54,974 nt of DNA from Chitinophagaceae bacterium (GTDB taxonomy: Bacteria; Bacteroidota; Bacteroidia; Chitinophagales; Chitinophagaceae): positions 1 through 54,974 of the forward strand of contig JAICXX010000021.1 of NCBI GenBank assembly GCA_025934485.1, given 5' to 3'. This document shows, piece by piece, positions 8,570 through 16,845 of this stretch. The notes below the pieces were generated by a model. That model was not told where the DNA came from. It did no database searches and saw only the letters and a list, made by a program, of their open reading frames with translations. A program made the translations under genes and the position numbers. The number at the start of each line of letters is the position of its first letter. The first letter of the stretch is position 1.

Positions 8570-8646
8570 CCGGGCCTGCTGAAGCTGTCAATCTACTTGG
8601 CAGATACCTTACTCAGGGGCCAATGAAACGGCGGAAGTAACCGCAG

Positions 8647-9627
8647 TTATCTGAAGGTGTAAATGAATCCGGGCATTAGGGTCCCGTTGTAATAATTCAA
8701 GTTAAAACTGATCGTATTCCTCTTCTTTTTTTCGTTTTCAAGCTGGAGCTTTGAATACCGATGGTAATTATTAACAACCTGTCTGCCGCACAGGAAGCCA
8801 AGCGCGGCGCCGACCATGACGTCGGATATCCAATGCGCGTTCTGGACTATTCTGCTGATTCCGATCGCGGTAGCGGCGGAATAAGCAATGATCGGAACGG
8901 CCCGATACTGGCGATACTCCATCGCAAATACTGTTGCAGCTGCAAAGGCAACAGTGGTATGGCCTGAAGGAAAGGATTGAAAGGAAGCGTCGTCTTTTTT
9001 CAGGAAGTGGTAAAATGGGCCGTGGAAGACATGGCTATTCTTACCGGTGACGACATCATAGTAGTTTGGTCGCTGCCGGCTGGTCAGGTATTTAACCGCA
9101 GTTTCGATCGCCGCTGCCGTTATGTAGGCCTGTGTTGCCAAAAACGTAGTCGTTTTCTCCTTTTCTTTATGGAACACGAAGCCATAAGTACCAAGTGCGA
9201 CAAGCGTATACGCTTCCCAGTCGCCGCCGAAATTGGTGACGTACGTACTGGCATTCACTACTGATTTATTCGTCCGGATCTGCGTGACAGCAAATTTATT
9301 AACGGGTCTATCGGCCCACAATACTGCCGCGGTGGTCGCCGCTGCAAATCCCCCCACTTTCAACCAGTCGCTGCTGGTGGCCCTCAAGGGGGCAGTCCAC
9401 TGCTGCTTCATGTCATCCAATGTCAGCAGCACATAGACACGCGGCGTAATCCTTGTGTTCTCATTGTAGAAGGACGGAGCGACGATGTTTTTTTGTTTGG
9501 CGCCCGTACTGTCCGGGTTTTTGGCCAGGCTATCCAGCCTTTTTGTCAATGTATCCTTTTGCTGGGCAGATGCCAATGCCGGAAGGAGCAATAACATGAA
9601 TGCAAGAACTCTACAGAAATTGCACAT
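8647..9627 (-). CDS. PAP2-superfamily membrane phosphatase
   Basis: A 326-residue protein with signal peptide MCNFCRVLAFMLLLLPALASA. The three phosphatidic-acid-phosphatase motifs are all present: KYLTSRQRP, FPSGHT and SRIVQNAHWISDV. Predicted role is dephosphorylation of a lipid phosphate (undecaprenyl pyrophosphate or phosphatidate) at the periplasmic face. Its codons look more AT-rich than those of neighbouring genes. It is monocistronic and flanked on both sides by decayed genes, suggesting an insertion or a survivor of local deletion. Confidence 0.88.
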   Translation of the reverse strand: MCNFCRVLAFMLLLLPALASAQQKDTLTKRLDSLAKNPDSTGAKQKNIVAPSFYNENTRITPRVYVLLTLDDMKQQWTAPLRATSSDWLKVGGFAAATTAAVLWADRPVNKFAVTQIRTNKSVVNASTYVTNFGGDWEAYTLVALGTYGFVFHKEKEKTTTFLATQAYITAAAIETAVKYLTSRQRPNYYDVVTGKNSHVFHGPFYHFLKKDDASFQSFPSGHTTVAFAAATVFAMEYRQYRAVPIIAYSAATAIGISRIVQNAHWISDVMVGAALGFLCGRQVVNNYHRYSKLQLENEKKKRNTISFNLNYYNGTLMPGFIYTFR

Positions 9628-9736
9628 TAAAGTAGATTTATACCACTCTCAGGCATTTTCCATGCCAGGTAGGCGATCCGAAAAGAATATACTTTTTTGT
9701 GACCCAACCATTCCGATAGTTTATGCATCTACACGC

Positions 9737-10160
9737 CTAAAAATCCAACCCTGTACTCACGCGAATCCCGGTTGTGGAAACCCCCGGATGGTTAAGGTAG
9801 GTAAAGCGCCGGATCAGATCCACGCGGAAGATGTTGAAATTATTGTATACTCCGACACCTGCTTCAAGATACGGTTGATTGCCGAGGCCTCACGCAGCCG
9901 GAGGCGCCGGAATAAAAGGATCTTGGTGAAAAAAAAGCCATAGAAATAGTGATTGACGCTTAGGCCGCCGTAATGGTCGCTGATAAATTCCTCCACGTTC
10001 ATCAGGTTATTTGCGCCGAAGCTTTAAAAAAAGGACGTATTGGCGGCCGCGATGATGAGCAATGGGAAAGGCAGGTTCCCGGTAAGATAACCCGCATTGA
10101 AAGAAAGGTCAGGATAAAGACCGGGTTGCCTTATGCATGAAGATATCTGCTTGCAACTGT
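9737..10160 (-). pseudogene. Decayed DUF5686-type outer-membrane protein, C-terminal part
   Basis: The minus strand can be read in pieces as the C-terminus of the DUF5686 family. PGLYPDLSFNAGYLTGNLPF is followed by an in-frame TAA near 10023, then FGANNLMNVEEFISDHYGG, HYFYGFFFTKILLFRRLRLR, and after a frame change NQPYLEAGVGVYNNFNIFRV to the end GIRVSTGLDF at 9737. The link LRE-to-NQPY is shorter than in intact members, so there is also an internal deletion. Upstream of ~10160 the similarity stops. A premature stop, a deletion and a missing N-terminus show it is dead. Confidence 0.72.
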
Positions 10161-10174
10161 CATTGTCGTAAAAT

Positions 10175-10873
10175 CTATAGAGTTGATGGTTGGATCAATG
10201 CGGTAAGTTTTTCCTTTTCGTCGATGCGGATCTTTTTGCCGGCGGTGGTCACGAGGCCTTCCCGGGTCCAGGCGATGAGCAACCTGAAAACGGCTTCATA
10301 GGTGGTGCCGGCATAGCTGGCAATGTCGATGCGGGTAACGGGTATCCTGCAATAGCCTTCTGCATCCTCGCCGAAGACGTGGCGAAGGACGAACAGCGCT
10401 TCCGCTACCCGGCTTTTCACCGGCATCGTGGCGAGGGCACGCATCCGTTTTTCGGCCTTTTGCAGTTCAGTAGCATATAGCTGCATCATCATCCGGACAA
10501 AAAGTGGATTGGCGTTACTCACAGCTTCGAGGAATGCATGATCGAGATAGCAAACGGTTGTTCGTTCAAGGGTGGTGGCCGAAACCGGCGAGGCGGAGCC
10601 TGCACCCTGGGCCCGGTGGCCGAGCACATCGCCGGCTACTGCGAAGCGCAGGATGAATTCATTGCCCGGGGCCCAACGCTGATGGATCTTAACGGCGCCA
10701 TTATAGATGAAATAGAGGCCATGGATCGCTTTCCCTTCGGTGAAGATCGGTTGGCCCTTTTCGTAATGGAAAACCTTTCGGTTTTGGGCAATGGCTTCGA
10801 CCCAGACGGCATCGCATGATCTGCATAAGATACATTTATCAAAACCGCAGGAATCAGGATTCTCTCTTGGCAT
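10175..10873 (-). CDS. Crp/Fnr regulator with N-terminal cysteine cluster
   Basis: A 232-residue Crp/Fnr protein. The N-terminus carries Cys9, Cys14, Cys17 and Cys20 (C-x4-C-x2-C-x2-C), reminiscent of Fnr iron-sulfur ligands though spaced differently. The beta roll covers ~35-120, the dimer helix ~125-155, and the helix-turn-helix ~180-215 with recognition segment TTYEAVFRLL, which keeps Glu and Arg but replaces the usual Ser with Phe. It is the last gene of the nirK operon, 11 bp after sco1, so it may be an oxygen or NO sensor acting back on that operon. Metal binding is inferred, not shown. Confidence 0.85.
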   Translation of the reverse strand: MPRENPDSCGFDKCILCRSCDAVWVEAIAQNRKVFHYEKGQPIFTEGKAIHGLYFIYNGAVKIHQRWAPGNEFILRFAVAGDVLGHRAQGAGSASPVSATTLERTTVCYLDHAFLEAVSNANPLFVRMMMQLYATELQKAEKRMRALATMPVKSRVAEALFVLRHVFGEDAEGYCRIPVTRIDIASYAGTTYEAVFRLLIAWTREGLVTTAGKKIRIDEKEKLTALIQPSTL

Positions 10874-10884
10874 GTCTTGTCGCT

Positions 10885-11520
10885 TTATCGGTTGACCAGC
10901 CGGTTGATCTCGTTATCCGCGACGCTGGTCTGGGCTTCCAAACCTTCGAGCGACCGGATGACCGAGCCTTGCTTGTCGAGGATAAGGATGGCGTTGGAGT
11001 GGGTATAGGTGTTATCGCCGGCATCCTGGTATTTTACATTCAGGACCATCGACAGCTCCCTTATCTGCCGGGGATCGCCGTGGAGCAAGGTCCAGTGGTC
11101 GTCGAGGCCCTGTTGGCTCGCGAAACGGGCGAGTTGGGCGGGATCGTCTCTTTGTGCATCGAAAGAGACGAGGACGAAACCTACCTTGTTCTTTTCCGCC
11201 GCGGGCAGGCTATCGGCGATCGCTTTCATGTCCTGAACGAGCCGCGGGCAGGCATAGGTGCAATGAGTGAAGATCATGGCGATAACCCGTACTTTGCCTT
11301 TCAGGTCCCTGAGCTCCAGGCTTTGGTTGTGCTCATCGGTCCATTTTCCGGTCAGTTGATAAATAGACGATTGTGCCTGGAGGGTGGTCGCGATGGTAAT
11401 CGGAGCCGTGGTCCCGGTCGGCGGGCAGCAGGAGATGTGGTTCGTGACGAGCTGTTTCCCGTGGCAGGATGAGGCGATCATGCCGATCGTTATGGCGCCT
11501 ATTGTCAGTATCTTTTTCAT
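10885..11520 (-). CDS. Sco1/SenC-type copper chaperone lipoprotein
   Basis: A 211-residue thioredoxin-fold protein. A lipobox (MIASSC, Cys19) indicates membrane anchoring on the periplasmic side. The copper site is complete: Cys87 and Cys91 in THCTYACP and His174 in YTHSN. Such proteins deliver Cu(I) to cytochrome oxidase CuA or, in denitrification clusters, help mature copper enzymes. Lying two genes downstream of the copper nitrite reductase, it most likely supplies or reduces copper for NirK. A second cysteine group (SCCPP, 30-34) sits in the linker after the lipid anchor. Confidence 0.9.
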   Translation of the reverse strand: MKKILTIGAITIGMIASSCHGKQLVTNHISCCPPTGTTAPITIATTLQAQSSIYQLTGKWTDEHNQSLELRDLKGKVRVIAMIFTHCTYACPRLVQDMKAIADSLPAAEKNKVGFVLVSFDAQRDDPAQLARFASQQGLDDHWTLLHGDPRQIRELSMVLNVKYQDAGDNTYTHSNAILILDKQGSVIRSLEGLEAQTSVADNEINRLVNR

Positions 11521-11533
11521 AATAAGTCGATTT

Positions 11534-12322
11534 TTATTTTATGTCCTGTGCGCACCGGAAACCCAGGCTTCCCACGGTGTAGGTCGCCTGGAGGCTTTCG
11601 CGGAAAGCGTAACGCATGTAAGCCGCATAGTCGGCTTTGTTGGCGGTGCCGGCGGACCCTGCGGCGCAATAAAAGTTCCCGCCCTGCAGCATGACGCTGT
11701 TGAAGTCGTCTACCCATTCCCAGACAAGGCCATGCATGTCCCAAAGTCCGAGGGTATTCCTGTAGGTCGATTCCACGGCCGGCAGGATGGCCGGGGTTGG
11801 ATGATCGTACCAGCCGAGGATGATCCGCGACAGGTCTGCACCGGGGTCGGCGTTTTCCGGTCGCGCGGCCGCGGCGTACTCCCATTCGTCCAGGGAAGGC
11901 AGCCGTTTGCCTAGCCATTTGCAATAGGCGTTCGCCGCAAACCAGGAGATGTTCGTGACGGGGCTCCGGCGGATGGCTGCGTTGCCGATGTTTTCGTCGC
12001 CGGCCCATTGGCTGAGGTAGTTGTTGTCGGCAAAAAGGCGGGGGACGCTTGATCTTCTCCATTGCGGATTGGCTTTGACGAATTGGAGGAATTCGGCGTT
12101 TGTAACCGCGTGTTGACCCAGCAGGAAGGCGGCAACATGTCTTTCGTGTTTTTGGTCCGCTGCGAGCAGGAACGGCTGGAATTTCCCGGCGGGGATACGG
12201 ATCATCTCCGTATTAACTTGGCCGTGGGCCCTTACGGACCGGGCCGCTTCCAGTTGCGCTTGTGGCCTTACGGGTGGTAGCAGGAAGAGCAGTATAAATA
12301 CGCTGGTTGCAGGGAGTTTCAT
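11534..12322 (-). CDS. SUMF1/FGE-family (formylglycine-generating enzyme-like) exported protein
   Basis: A 262-residue protein with signal peptide and a complete FGE-sulfatase fold: MIRIPAGKFQPF, the VTNAEFLQFV segment, SPVTNISWFAANAYCKWLGK, RLPSLDEWEYAAAA and the end GSLGFRCAQD. In active bacterial FGE a GGS-W-x-C...C-xx-YR element holds two copper-binding cysteines; here GGNFYC keeps the first, while the second position (around YMRYAFR) has no Cys. It is therefore unlikely to be a true sulfatase-activating enzyme. Position directly behind nirK (10 bp) and before sco1 suggests a role in nitrite reductase assembly or electron supply, by inference only. Confidence 0.8.
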   Translation of the reverse strand: MKLPATSVFILLFLLPPVRPQAQLEAARSVRAHGQVNTEMIRIPAGKFQPFLLAADQKHERHVAAFLLGQHAVTNAEFLQFVKANPQWRRSSVPRLFADNNYLSQWAGDENIGNAAIRRSPVTNISWFAANAYCKWLGKRLPSLDEWEYAAAARPENADPGADLSRIILGWYDHPTPAILPAVESTYRNTLGLWDMHGLVWEWVDDFNSVMLQGGNFYCAAGSAGTANKADYAAYMRYAFRESLQATYTVGSLGFRCAQDIK

Positions 12323-12332
12323 AAAACGGGTA

Positions 12333-13793
12333 TTATTGGTTTCTTGCTTTTTTTACTTGCTTTTCCTGGACGACCAGGCTCTTGTTTCCCCAGCTGTTAC
12401 GAACATAGGTGAGGATGTTGGCGATCTGGTCGTCGCTAAGGGATAGTTTGGGCATGACACCCTGGAAATGGTTGCCGTTGACGATGATGGGTTCGTTGTT
12501 GATGCCGTTGAGCAGGATGCCGATGCCCTCATCGGAGCGCTTCATGAGGAAGTCGGATTTTGCCAGCGGCGGGATCGCTCCGGGCATCCCCATGCCGGTA
12601 GATTGGTGACAAGAGGAGCAGTTCATCTCGAAGAGCTGCTGCCCCTGTTTAAAGCGTTCGGCCAATGGCAGATCGGGTGCGGCAGGGTCGGCCGGTTCCT
12701 GGGTTGCCACGGCGCCGCCGGGTTGATAGAGTTCGTCCGAGATCTTGCCCGAGTAGACCACTTTGTCAGCGTTCCCGGCGACGACCAGCTGTGCGAGTGC
12801 GCCCTGGTTGAAAGCCCGGAAGATGGAGTGGTCCACGATGCTATAGGTGCCGGGCTCCTTGCAGGTGAACTCGACGATGGCCGCGCCGCCAGCGGGGATC
12901 AGGGTCGTGGCCACGTTGTGGTTAGCCTCGCTTCCGCCTTCCTGAAAGACGGTGTCGAAGATCTGGCCGATCACGTGAAAGGAAGAGGCGAGGTTGGGCC
13001 CGCCGTTCCCGACGTAGAGACGAATGTGGTCGCCGACATTGGCGCGGAGGGCGTTATTCCCCGAAGCGGCGCCGACGGCTCCATTGAATACGACGTATTC
13101 TGGCTGTTCTTTTATCGCCTTGTCCATATCGAAGGGTTGCAGGCCGGGGGCGCCGTTCTTTCCCTTCGTATAGAATTCGCCTTGCATCAGGTAAAACTCT
13201 TTATCGACTTTGGGGAGACCGCCTCTTGGTTCGACCTGGATCAGGCCATACATGCCGTTGGCGATATGCATGCCTACGGGCGCGGTGGCGCAGTGATATA
13301 CGTAGAGACCGGGATTGAGAACGCGAAAACTAAAGGTCGAGGTATGCCCCGGCACGGTGAGTGTTGCTTCCGCGCCGCCACCGGGTCCGTTCACCGCATG
13401 GAGATCGATATTGTGCGGCATCTTGTTATTGGGGTTGTTGCTCAGGTGGAGCTCCACTTCGTCACCCTCCTGAACGCGGATGAAAGGGCCGGGAACCGTA
13501 CCGCCGAAGGTCCAGAAGGTATAGGTGACGCCGTCGCTGAGCTTCATCACTTTTTCGACCACCTCGATATTGACGATGACCTTTTCGGTTTTTGGGTAAT
13601 TCCTTGCAACAGGAACAAAGGGTGCATGGGTGAGATCGGCCGTGTATTCGCCGATGACGGTGGCCGTGTCATTGGGCGCCGGTTTCGTACCGCCGGCCTG
13701 GTTGCAGGCGGTGATGAGGCTCATCGCGAAACCGGCAAGTAAGAGGACGGCTGTAGTTTGGAGTATCCCTTTAGGGGACGATGATTTTTTCAT
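12333..13793 (-). CDS. nirK: Copper nitrite reductase with C-terminal cytochrome c domain
   Basis: A 486-residue enzyme reducing nitrite to NO outside the cytoplasmic membrane. It begins with a lipoprotein signal (LITACNQ, Cys30). The first cupredoxin domain carries His127 (PHNID), Cys168-His176-Met181 (HCATAPVGMHIANGM) for type 1 copper; type 2 copper ligands are His132, His167 and His322. Catalytic Asp130 and His273 are present. The short Cys-to-His loop marks a class II-like NirK. A cytochrome c domain follows, with haem motif CSSCH (392-396) and probable axial Met447, so it can take electrons directly. First gene of the nirK-FGE-sco-crp operon. Confidence 0.95.
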   Translation of the reverse strand: MKKSSSPKGILQTTAVLLLAGFAMSLITACNQAGGTKPAPNDTATVIGEYTADLTHAPFVPVARNYPKTEKVIVNIEVVEKVMKLSDGVTYTFWTFGGTVPGPFIRVQEGDEVELHLSNNPNNKMPHNIDLHAVNGPGGGAEATLTVPGHTSTFSFRVLNPGLYVYHCATAPVGMHIANGMYGLIQVEPRGGLPKVDKEFYLMQGEFYTKGKNGAPGLQPFDMDKAIKEQPEYVVFNGAVGAASGNNALRANVGDHIRLYVGNGGPNLASSFHVIGQIFDTVFQEGGSEANHNVATTLIPAGGAAIVEFTCKEPGTYSIVDHSIFRAFNQGALAQLVVAGNADKVVYSGKISDELYQPGGAVATQEPADPAAPDLPLAERFKQGQQLFEMNCSSCHQSTGMGMPGAIPPLAKSDFLMKRSDEGIGILLNGINNEPIIVNGNHFQGVMPKLSLSDDQIANILTYVRNSWGNKSLVVQEKQVKKARNQ

Positions 13794-13846
13794 GGTCCAA
13801 AAGTATATGCGGTTGCTTGCCGGGAAATTGAGCGTCCTCAGGCGGG

Positions 13847-13866
13847 AACCTGATTTTTGTCAGGTT
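13847..13866. promoter_or_regulatory. Perfect 7-bp inverted repeat in the nirK promoter (Crp/Fnr type)
   Basis: AACCTGATTTTTGTCAGGTT is a perfect 7-bp inverted repeat with a 6-bp spacer; its core matches TGAY-N4-RTCA. Its centre lies 63 bp upstream of the nirK ATG, the right place for an activator site. It is the most symmetrical of the 16 sites by arm length. Confidence 0.75.
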
Positions 13867-13926
13867 TATGGTTCCGTAGCCGACGACTGGCTAAGCGGGC
13901 CTTGCGGCACTTTTCGCCTGATCACG

Positions 13927-14745
13927 TCATTCATGCAGCCACAACACGGGAATTGGGCAATTAAGCGCGATCTCCCCGGCGCGGCTTTTATGGAATTCGA
14001 GCAGCCTATGTTTCTTGGGCAGCACCAGCAGCCAGTCCGATCTGTGATGTTCGAGGTAATCGGTTACCCCTTCCCCGATACTGCTACGCCGGACGACATT
14101 CAAGGAAGGCCCCACCACCTCGAGTTCCTTTTTCAAAAGCTCATATTTATGGAGCATTTCGCGAAAGCTTTCGCCATCCGTGACGACATGGATAACCTGG
14201 AACTGCGTGCCGAGCGACATGCGCAGTTCTTTCAAAAAGGGGAGCAGCGATTGCAGCCGGGCATCGATATCTTCGTCGTCGCAGGCGACGGTCACCTTGG
14301 GCGCGCCATAAAATATGGCCTTGGGGGGGACGACGAGTACCGGATAGGGCAGCTGCTTCATCGCGTCGATGGCGTCGTCGGAGCCGTATCGCGAGTCCGG
14401 GGCCGACCCGGCGGCGCCCATGACCACCAGCAACGGGTTGTAATGTTGACAGTAGACTTTCATTTCATGGTCGATCTTGCCGGTTTCAAGGTCGATATTG
14501 ATCCTCACCTTGCCGCCCGTGCGGGTCGACAGTTCAGTGCGGAGCTTGTTCAAGAGCAGGTATCCGCTGTCTTGTAATTCCTTGAACAAGGACTCAGGCA
14601 TGGGATGCGGCGCAAAGACACTGGGCGAGTTGATTACGTGAACGAGCCGGATCTCGGCGCCCGTGGTAAAGGCGATGTCGGCCGCATAGCATGCGGCGTT
14701 GGCGGCATTGTTGCCGAAATTCACCGGGACAATTATCGTTTGCAT
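13927..14745 (-). CDS. Universal stress protein, two-domain UspA type
   Basis: A 272-residue tandem Usp protein starting MQTIIVPVNFGNNAANAACY. The first domain ends PYPVLVVPPKAIF and the second ends CPIPVLWLHE. The C-terminal half carries the DWLLVLPKKHRLLEFHKSRA segment shared with the 25827 and 33436 genes, so these three form one subfamily. The canonical ATP-binding G-x2-G-x9-G-S/T loop is not seen, so it may not bind ATP. It is divergent from the BON gene; two palindromes lie between them. Confidence 0.88.
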   Translation of the reverse strand: MQTIIVPVNFGNNAANAACYAADIAFTTGAEIRLVHVINSPSVFAPHPMPESLFKELQDSGYLLLNKLRTELSTRTGGKVRINIDLETGKIDHEMKVYCQHYNPLLVVMGAAGSAPDSRYGSDDAIDAMKQLPYPVLVVPPKAIFYGAPKVTVACDDEDIDARLQSLLPFLKELRMSLGTQFQVIHVVTDGESFREMLHKYELLKKELEVVGPSLNVVRRSSIGEGVTDYLEHHRSDWLLVLPKKHRLLEFHKSRAGEIALNCPIPVLWLHE

Positions 14746-14791
14746 ACGGCATCGCTTTAGGCTAAGTTATTCTCTTCATGCCACGCCGTCA

Positions 14792-14805
14792 ATGACCCAA
14801 ATCAG
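14792..14805. promoter_or_regulatory. Crp/Fnr-type palindrome, site 1 of a tandem pair (usp/BON intergenic)
   Basis: ATGACCCAAATCAG matches TGAY-N4-RTCA. Its centre is 53 bp upstream of the usp start at 14745 and exactly 22 bp from the centre of the next site. Confidence 0.6.
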
Positions 14806-14813
14806 GCAGATTG

Positions 14814-14827
14814 GTGATTGCGGTCAG
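14814..14827. promoter_or_regulatory. Crp/Fnr-type palindrome, site 2 of a tandem pair (usp/BON intergenic)
   Basis: GTGATTGCGGTCAG matches TGAY-N4-RTCA. The centre is 75 bp from the usp start and 100 bp from the BON start, so it could serve both divergent genes. Confidence 0.55.
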
Positions 14828-14920
14828 GCCCAGCATCAGCTTCACGGCTGACCAACGTCCTTTTTTTACCTCGGCGGCAGGTCTAGCTTTACGGCTATCC
14901 AATCACCAAAAAAGTTTTAT

Positions 14921-15589
14921 ATGAGAATAGATACAGAGATCCAAAAGGATGTCATGGCCCAGTTGCACTGGGAACCCTTTTTGAGCCCCAGCGAGATCGG
15001 CGTGGCCGTAAAAGATGGGGTCGTTACGCTTAGCGGTCATGTAGACAGTTACGGCAAGAAGATCGGTGCCGAACTCGCCGCCAAGAAGATCCTCGGCGTT
15101 AAGGCCGTGGCCGAGAACATCACAGTGGGGTTATCACCGGTCAACATGCGCACCGACGGCGAGATCGCTGCGGCCGTCGTGAATGCCTTGAAATGGCATA
15201 CGGCCGTACAGCAAGACAAGATCAAGATAAAAGTGGAACAGGGCGTGGTCACGCTGGAAGGTATCGTGGACTGGAATTTCGAGCGGCAGAACGCCGCCGA
15301 CGCCATCCGCAACCTCGCCGGCGTCATCCGGGTCAACAATTTCATTTCGGTGTCTCCCACCACCACGCCGAATGACGTCAAGGAAAAGATCAGGGAGGCT
15401 TTGCGCCGGAGCGCTACGGTGGATTCGGATAAGGTGACGGTCTCGCTGGTGGGAACCCGGGTAACCTTGAACGGCACGGTTCGCTCGCTCGCGGAATCGG
15501 ACGATGCCGAACTGGCCGCCTGGTCGGCCCGCGGTGTCACGGCCGTCGAGAACAAACTGAAGATCGAGGTGCCGGAATATAGCTTTTGA
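14921..15589 (+). CDS. Triple BON-domain protein
   Basis: A 222-residue protein made of three BON domains (about 1-70, 75-145 and 150-220), each with the pattern DGVVTLSGHV, QGVVTLEGIV or GTRVTLNGTV followed by an A-x-x-GV turn. BON domains bind membranes or lipids and occur in osmotic-stress proteins such as OsmY. Here no signal peptide is seen and the protein starts directly with the first domain, so it may act in the cytoplasm. It is monocistronic, with a terminator just downstream, and shares its promoter region with a usp gene. Confidence 0.88.
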   Translation: MRIDTEIQKDVMAQLHWEPFLSPSEIGVAVKDGVVTLSGHVDSYGKKIGAELAAKKILGVKAVAENITVGLSPVNMRTDGEIAAAVVNALKWHTAVQQDKIKIKVEQGVVTLEGIVDWNFERQNAADAIRNLAGVIRVNNFISVSPTTTPNDVKEKIREALRRSATVDSDKVTVSLVGTRVTLNGTVRSLAESDDAELAAWSARGVTAVENKLKIEVPEYSF

Positions 15590-15606
15590 TCGATCTTTTT
15601 TTGGGG

Positions 15607-15634
15607 ACGCCGGACTTTGTCCGGCGTTTGTTTT
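15607..15634 (+). terminator. Rho-independent terminator after the BON gene
   Basis: A perfect 9-bp stem ACGCCGGAC / GTCCGGCGT with a TTT loop is followed by TTGTTTT. It lies 18 bp after the BON stop and before the end of the convergent barrel gene at 15658. Confidence 0.85.
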
Positions 15635-15657
15635 GGGGCGTCTTCGGGAAGCCGGGA

Positions 15658-16845
15658 TTAGAATGTCTCGCCGAGATTGAGATAAATGCCGGTGTAACCT
15701 TTACTGAACCCGGCGTCGAGCGCAATGTTGGTGGCGGATCTTTTGTTGAACTTTATGCGGATGCCGGCACCGCCGGCAGGGTGGAGGTACATAAACTTGC
15801 CGGTGTCGGGTTCGCTTACAGTATTGGTGTTGAAAAAGAGTACGAATCCCAGGAGGCCATCGGCGGTCAGGTCGCGGCGGTACTCGGCTTCGCCGTAGAG
15901 GAGGGACTTGCCGCGGTAACGGTTTTGTGGGAAGCCGCGGCCGCTGCGTTGCTGATAGGGGTCCCAGCCTATGCTGGGAAGGTCGTAGTAAGGGGTATGG
16001 GTGTTGAGGACAGTCCAATAGAATGCCCAGAGGGCAAGCATGTCCTGACGGGTAGGGGAGAAAGGGAAGTATTTGCGTGTATCCAGGTAAAGGGAGTTCC
16101 ACGAGTCGCTGCTGCCCGCCCAGGAGGGGTCGATGCGGTAGACCAGATGGGCATAATAGCCGGGCAGCGGGTTTTCGGTGTTTTTTCTCGTGTCGTACAG
16201 AAGATTGAAAGATATGCCGGTGGAGGTGGATTGTTCGCTGGAACTGGTGCCATAGGGATAGTGGGTGAATTTTTGCAGGAGGGCGCTGTCGCCGGGGGCA
16301 TCCAGGTCGTAGCGGTTATCGAGCAGAAGGCCGATACCTGCAAATAGCGAGGGGCGGATGCGTTTTAAAATGGTTTCGTATATACGGGCATATTTATAGT
16401 CTATCCTGAGCCGCCCGGCAGGAGTAGGGGCGCCCCCCAGGCCCCAGGTGTCTTGCGGATAGTAGAGCAGGCGAATGTCACCGAGGACGTTCCAGCTGTT
16501 ATAAGGCAGCCAAAGATTAGAGCGCAGGGCGAATCCGAAACGGCCCGGGAAGGCGACGTAGGGAGCAAAGGTTGCCGTCGACAGGTTGGCGGGCTTGCTA
16601 TTGACGAGCCGGAAGGCGGCGGTAGTGGCGGTGATGGTCAGGCCGGAAGGACCGGCGGTCTGGGTGGAGACGGGAAGGAAGGAAAATTGGACGTTCCTTC
16701 CGGGGGTAGGGGCATGGGGGCGAATATGGAATACGGCTTTACCGATGTCGATCAGGTCTCTTTGCCGCGGCGGAACAGCCGGTACCGTTTGACAGTATGC
16801 CCGAGTACAGAGTATCGTCGATAGTATGAATAAAGTGCCTTTCAA
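15658..16845 (-). CDS. BamA/Omp85-like outer-membrane beta-barrel protein
   Basis: A 395-residue protein with signal peptide (ILSTILCTRAYCQ) and a barrel of alternating strands such as FGFALRSNLWLPYN and GISFNLLYDTRKN. The segments YRGKSLLYGEAEYRRDL, GLLGFVLFFNTN and HPAGGAGIRIKFN resemble the C-terminal surface-antigen (D15) barrel; no POTRA domains are present. The start is a TTG that overlaps the stop of the upstream cytochrome gene (TTGA), indicating translational coupling. It is the last gene of a cytochrome-porin unit, so it may form the outer-membrane part of a redox or transport complex; this is inference. Confidence 0.75.
   Translation of the reverse strand: MKGTLFILSTILCTRAYCQTVPAVPPRQRDLIDIGKAVFHIRPHAPTPGRNVQFSFLPVSTQTAGPSGLTITATTAAFRLVNSKPANLSTATFAPYVAFPGRFGFALRSNLWLPYNSWNVLGDIRLLYYPQDTWGLGGAPTPAGRLRIDYKYARIYETILKRIRPSLFAGIGLLLDNRYDLDAPGDSALLQKFTHYPYGTSSSEQSTSTGISFNLLYDTRKNTENPLPGYYAHLVYRIDPSWAGSSDSWNSLYLDTRKYFPFSPTRQDMLALWAFYWTVLNTHTPYYDLPSIGWDPYQQRSGRGFPQNRYRGKSLLYGEAEYRRDLTADGLLGFVLFFNTNTVSEPDTGKFMYLHPAGGAGIRIKFNKRSATNIALDAGFSKGYTGIYLNLGETF

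Noticed and set aside
11534..12322. Sulfatase-maturing formylglycine-generating enzyme
   Set aside because: The second active-site cysteine is absent and there is no sulfatase gene nearby.
12468..13742. 424-codon open frame on the plus strand
   Set aside because: Antisense shadow of nirK, whose copper and haem ligands are complete.
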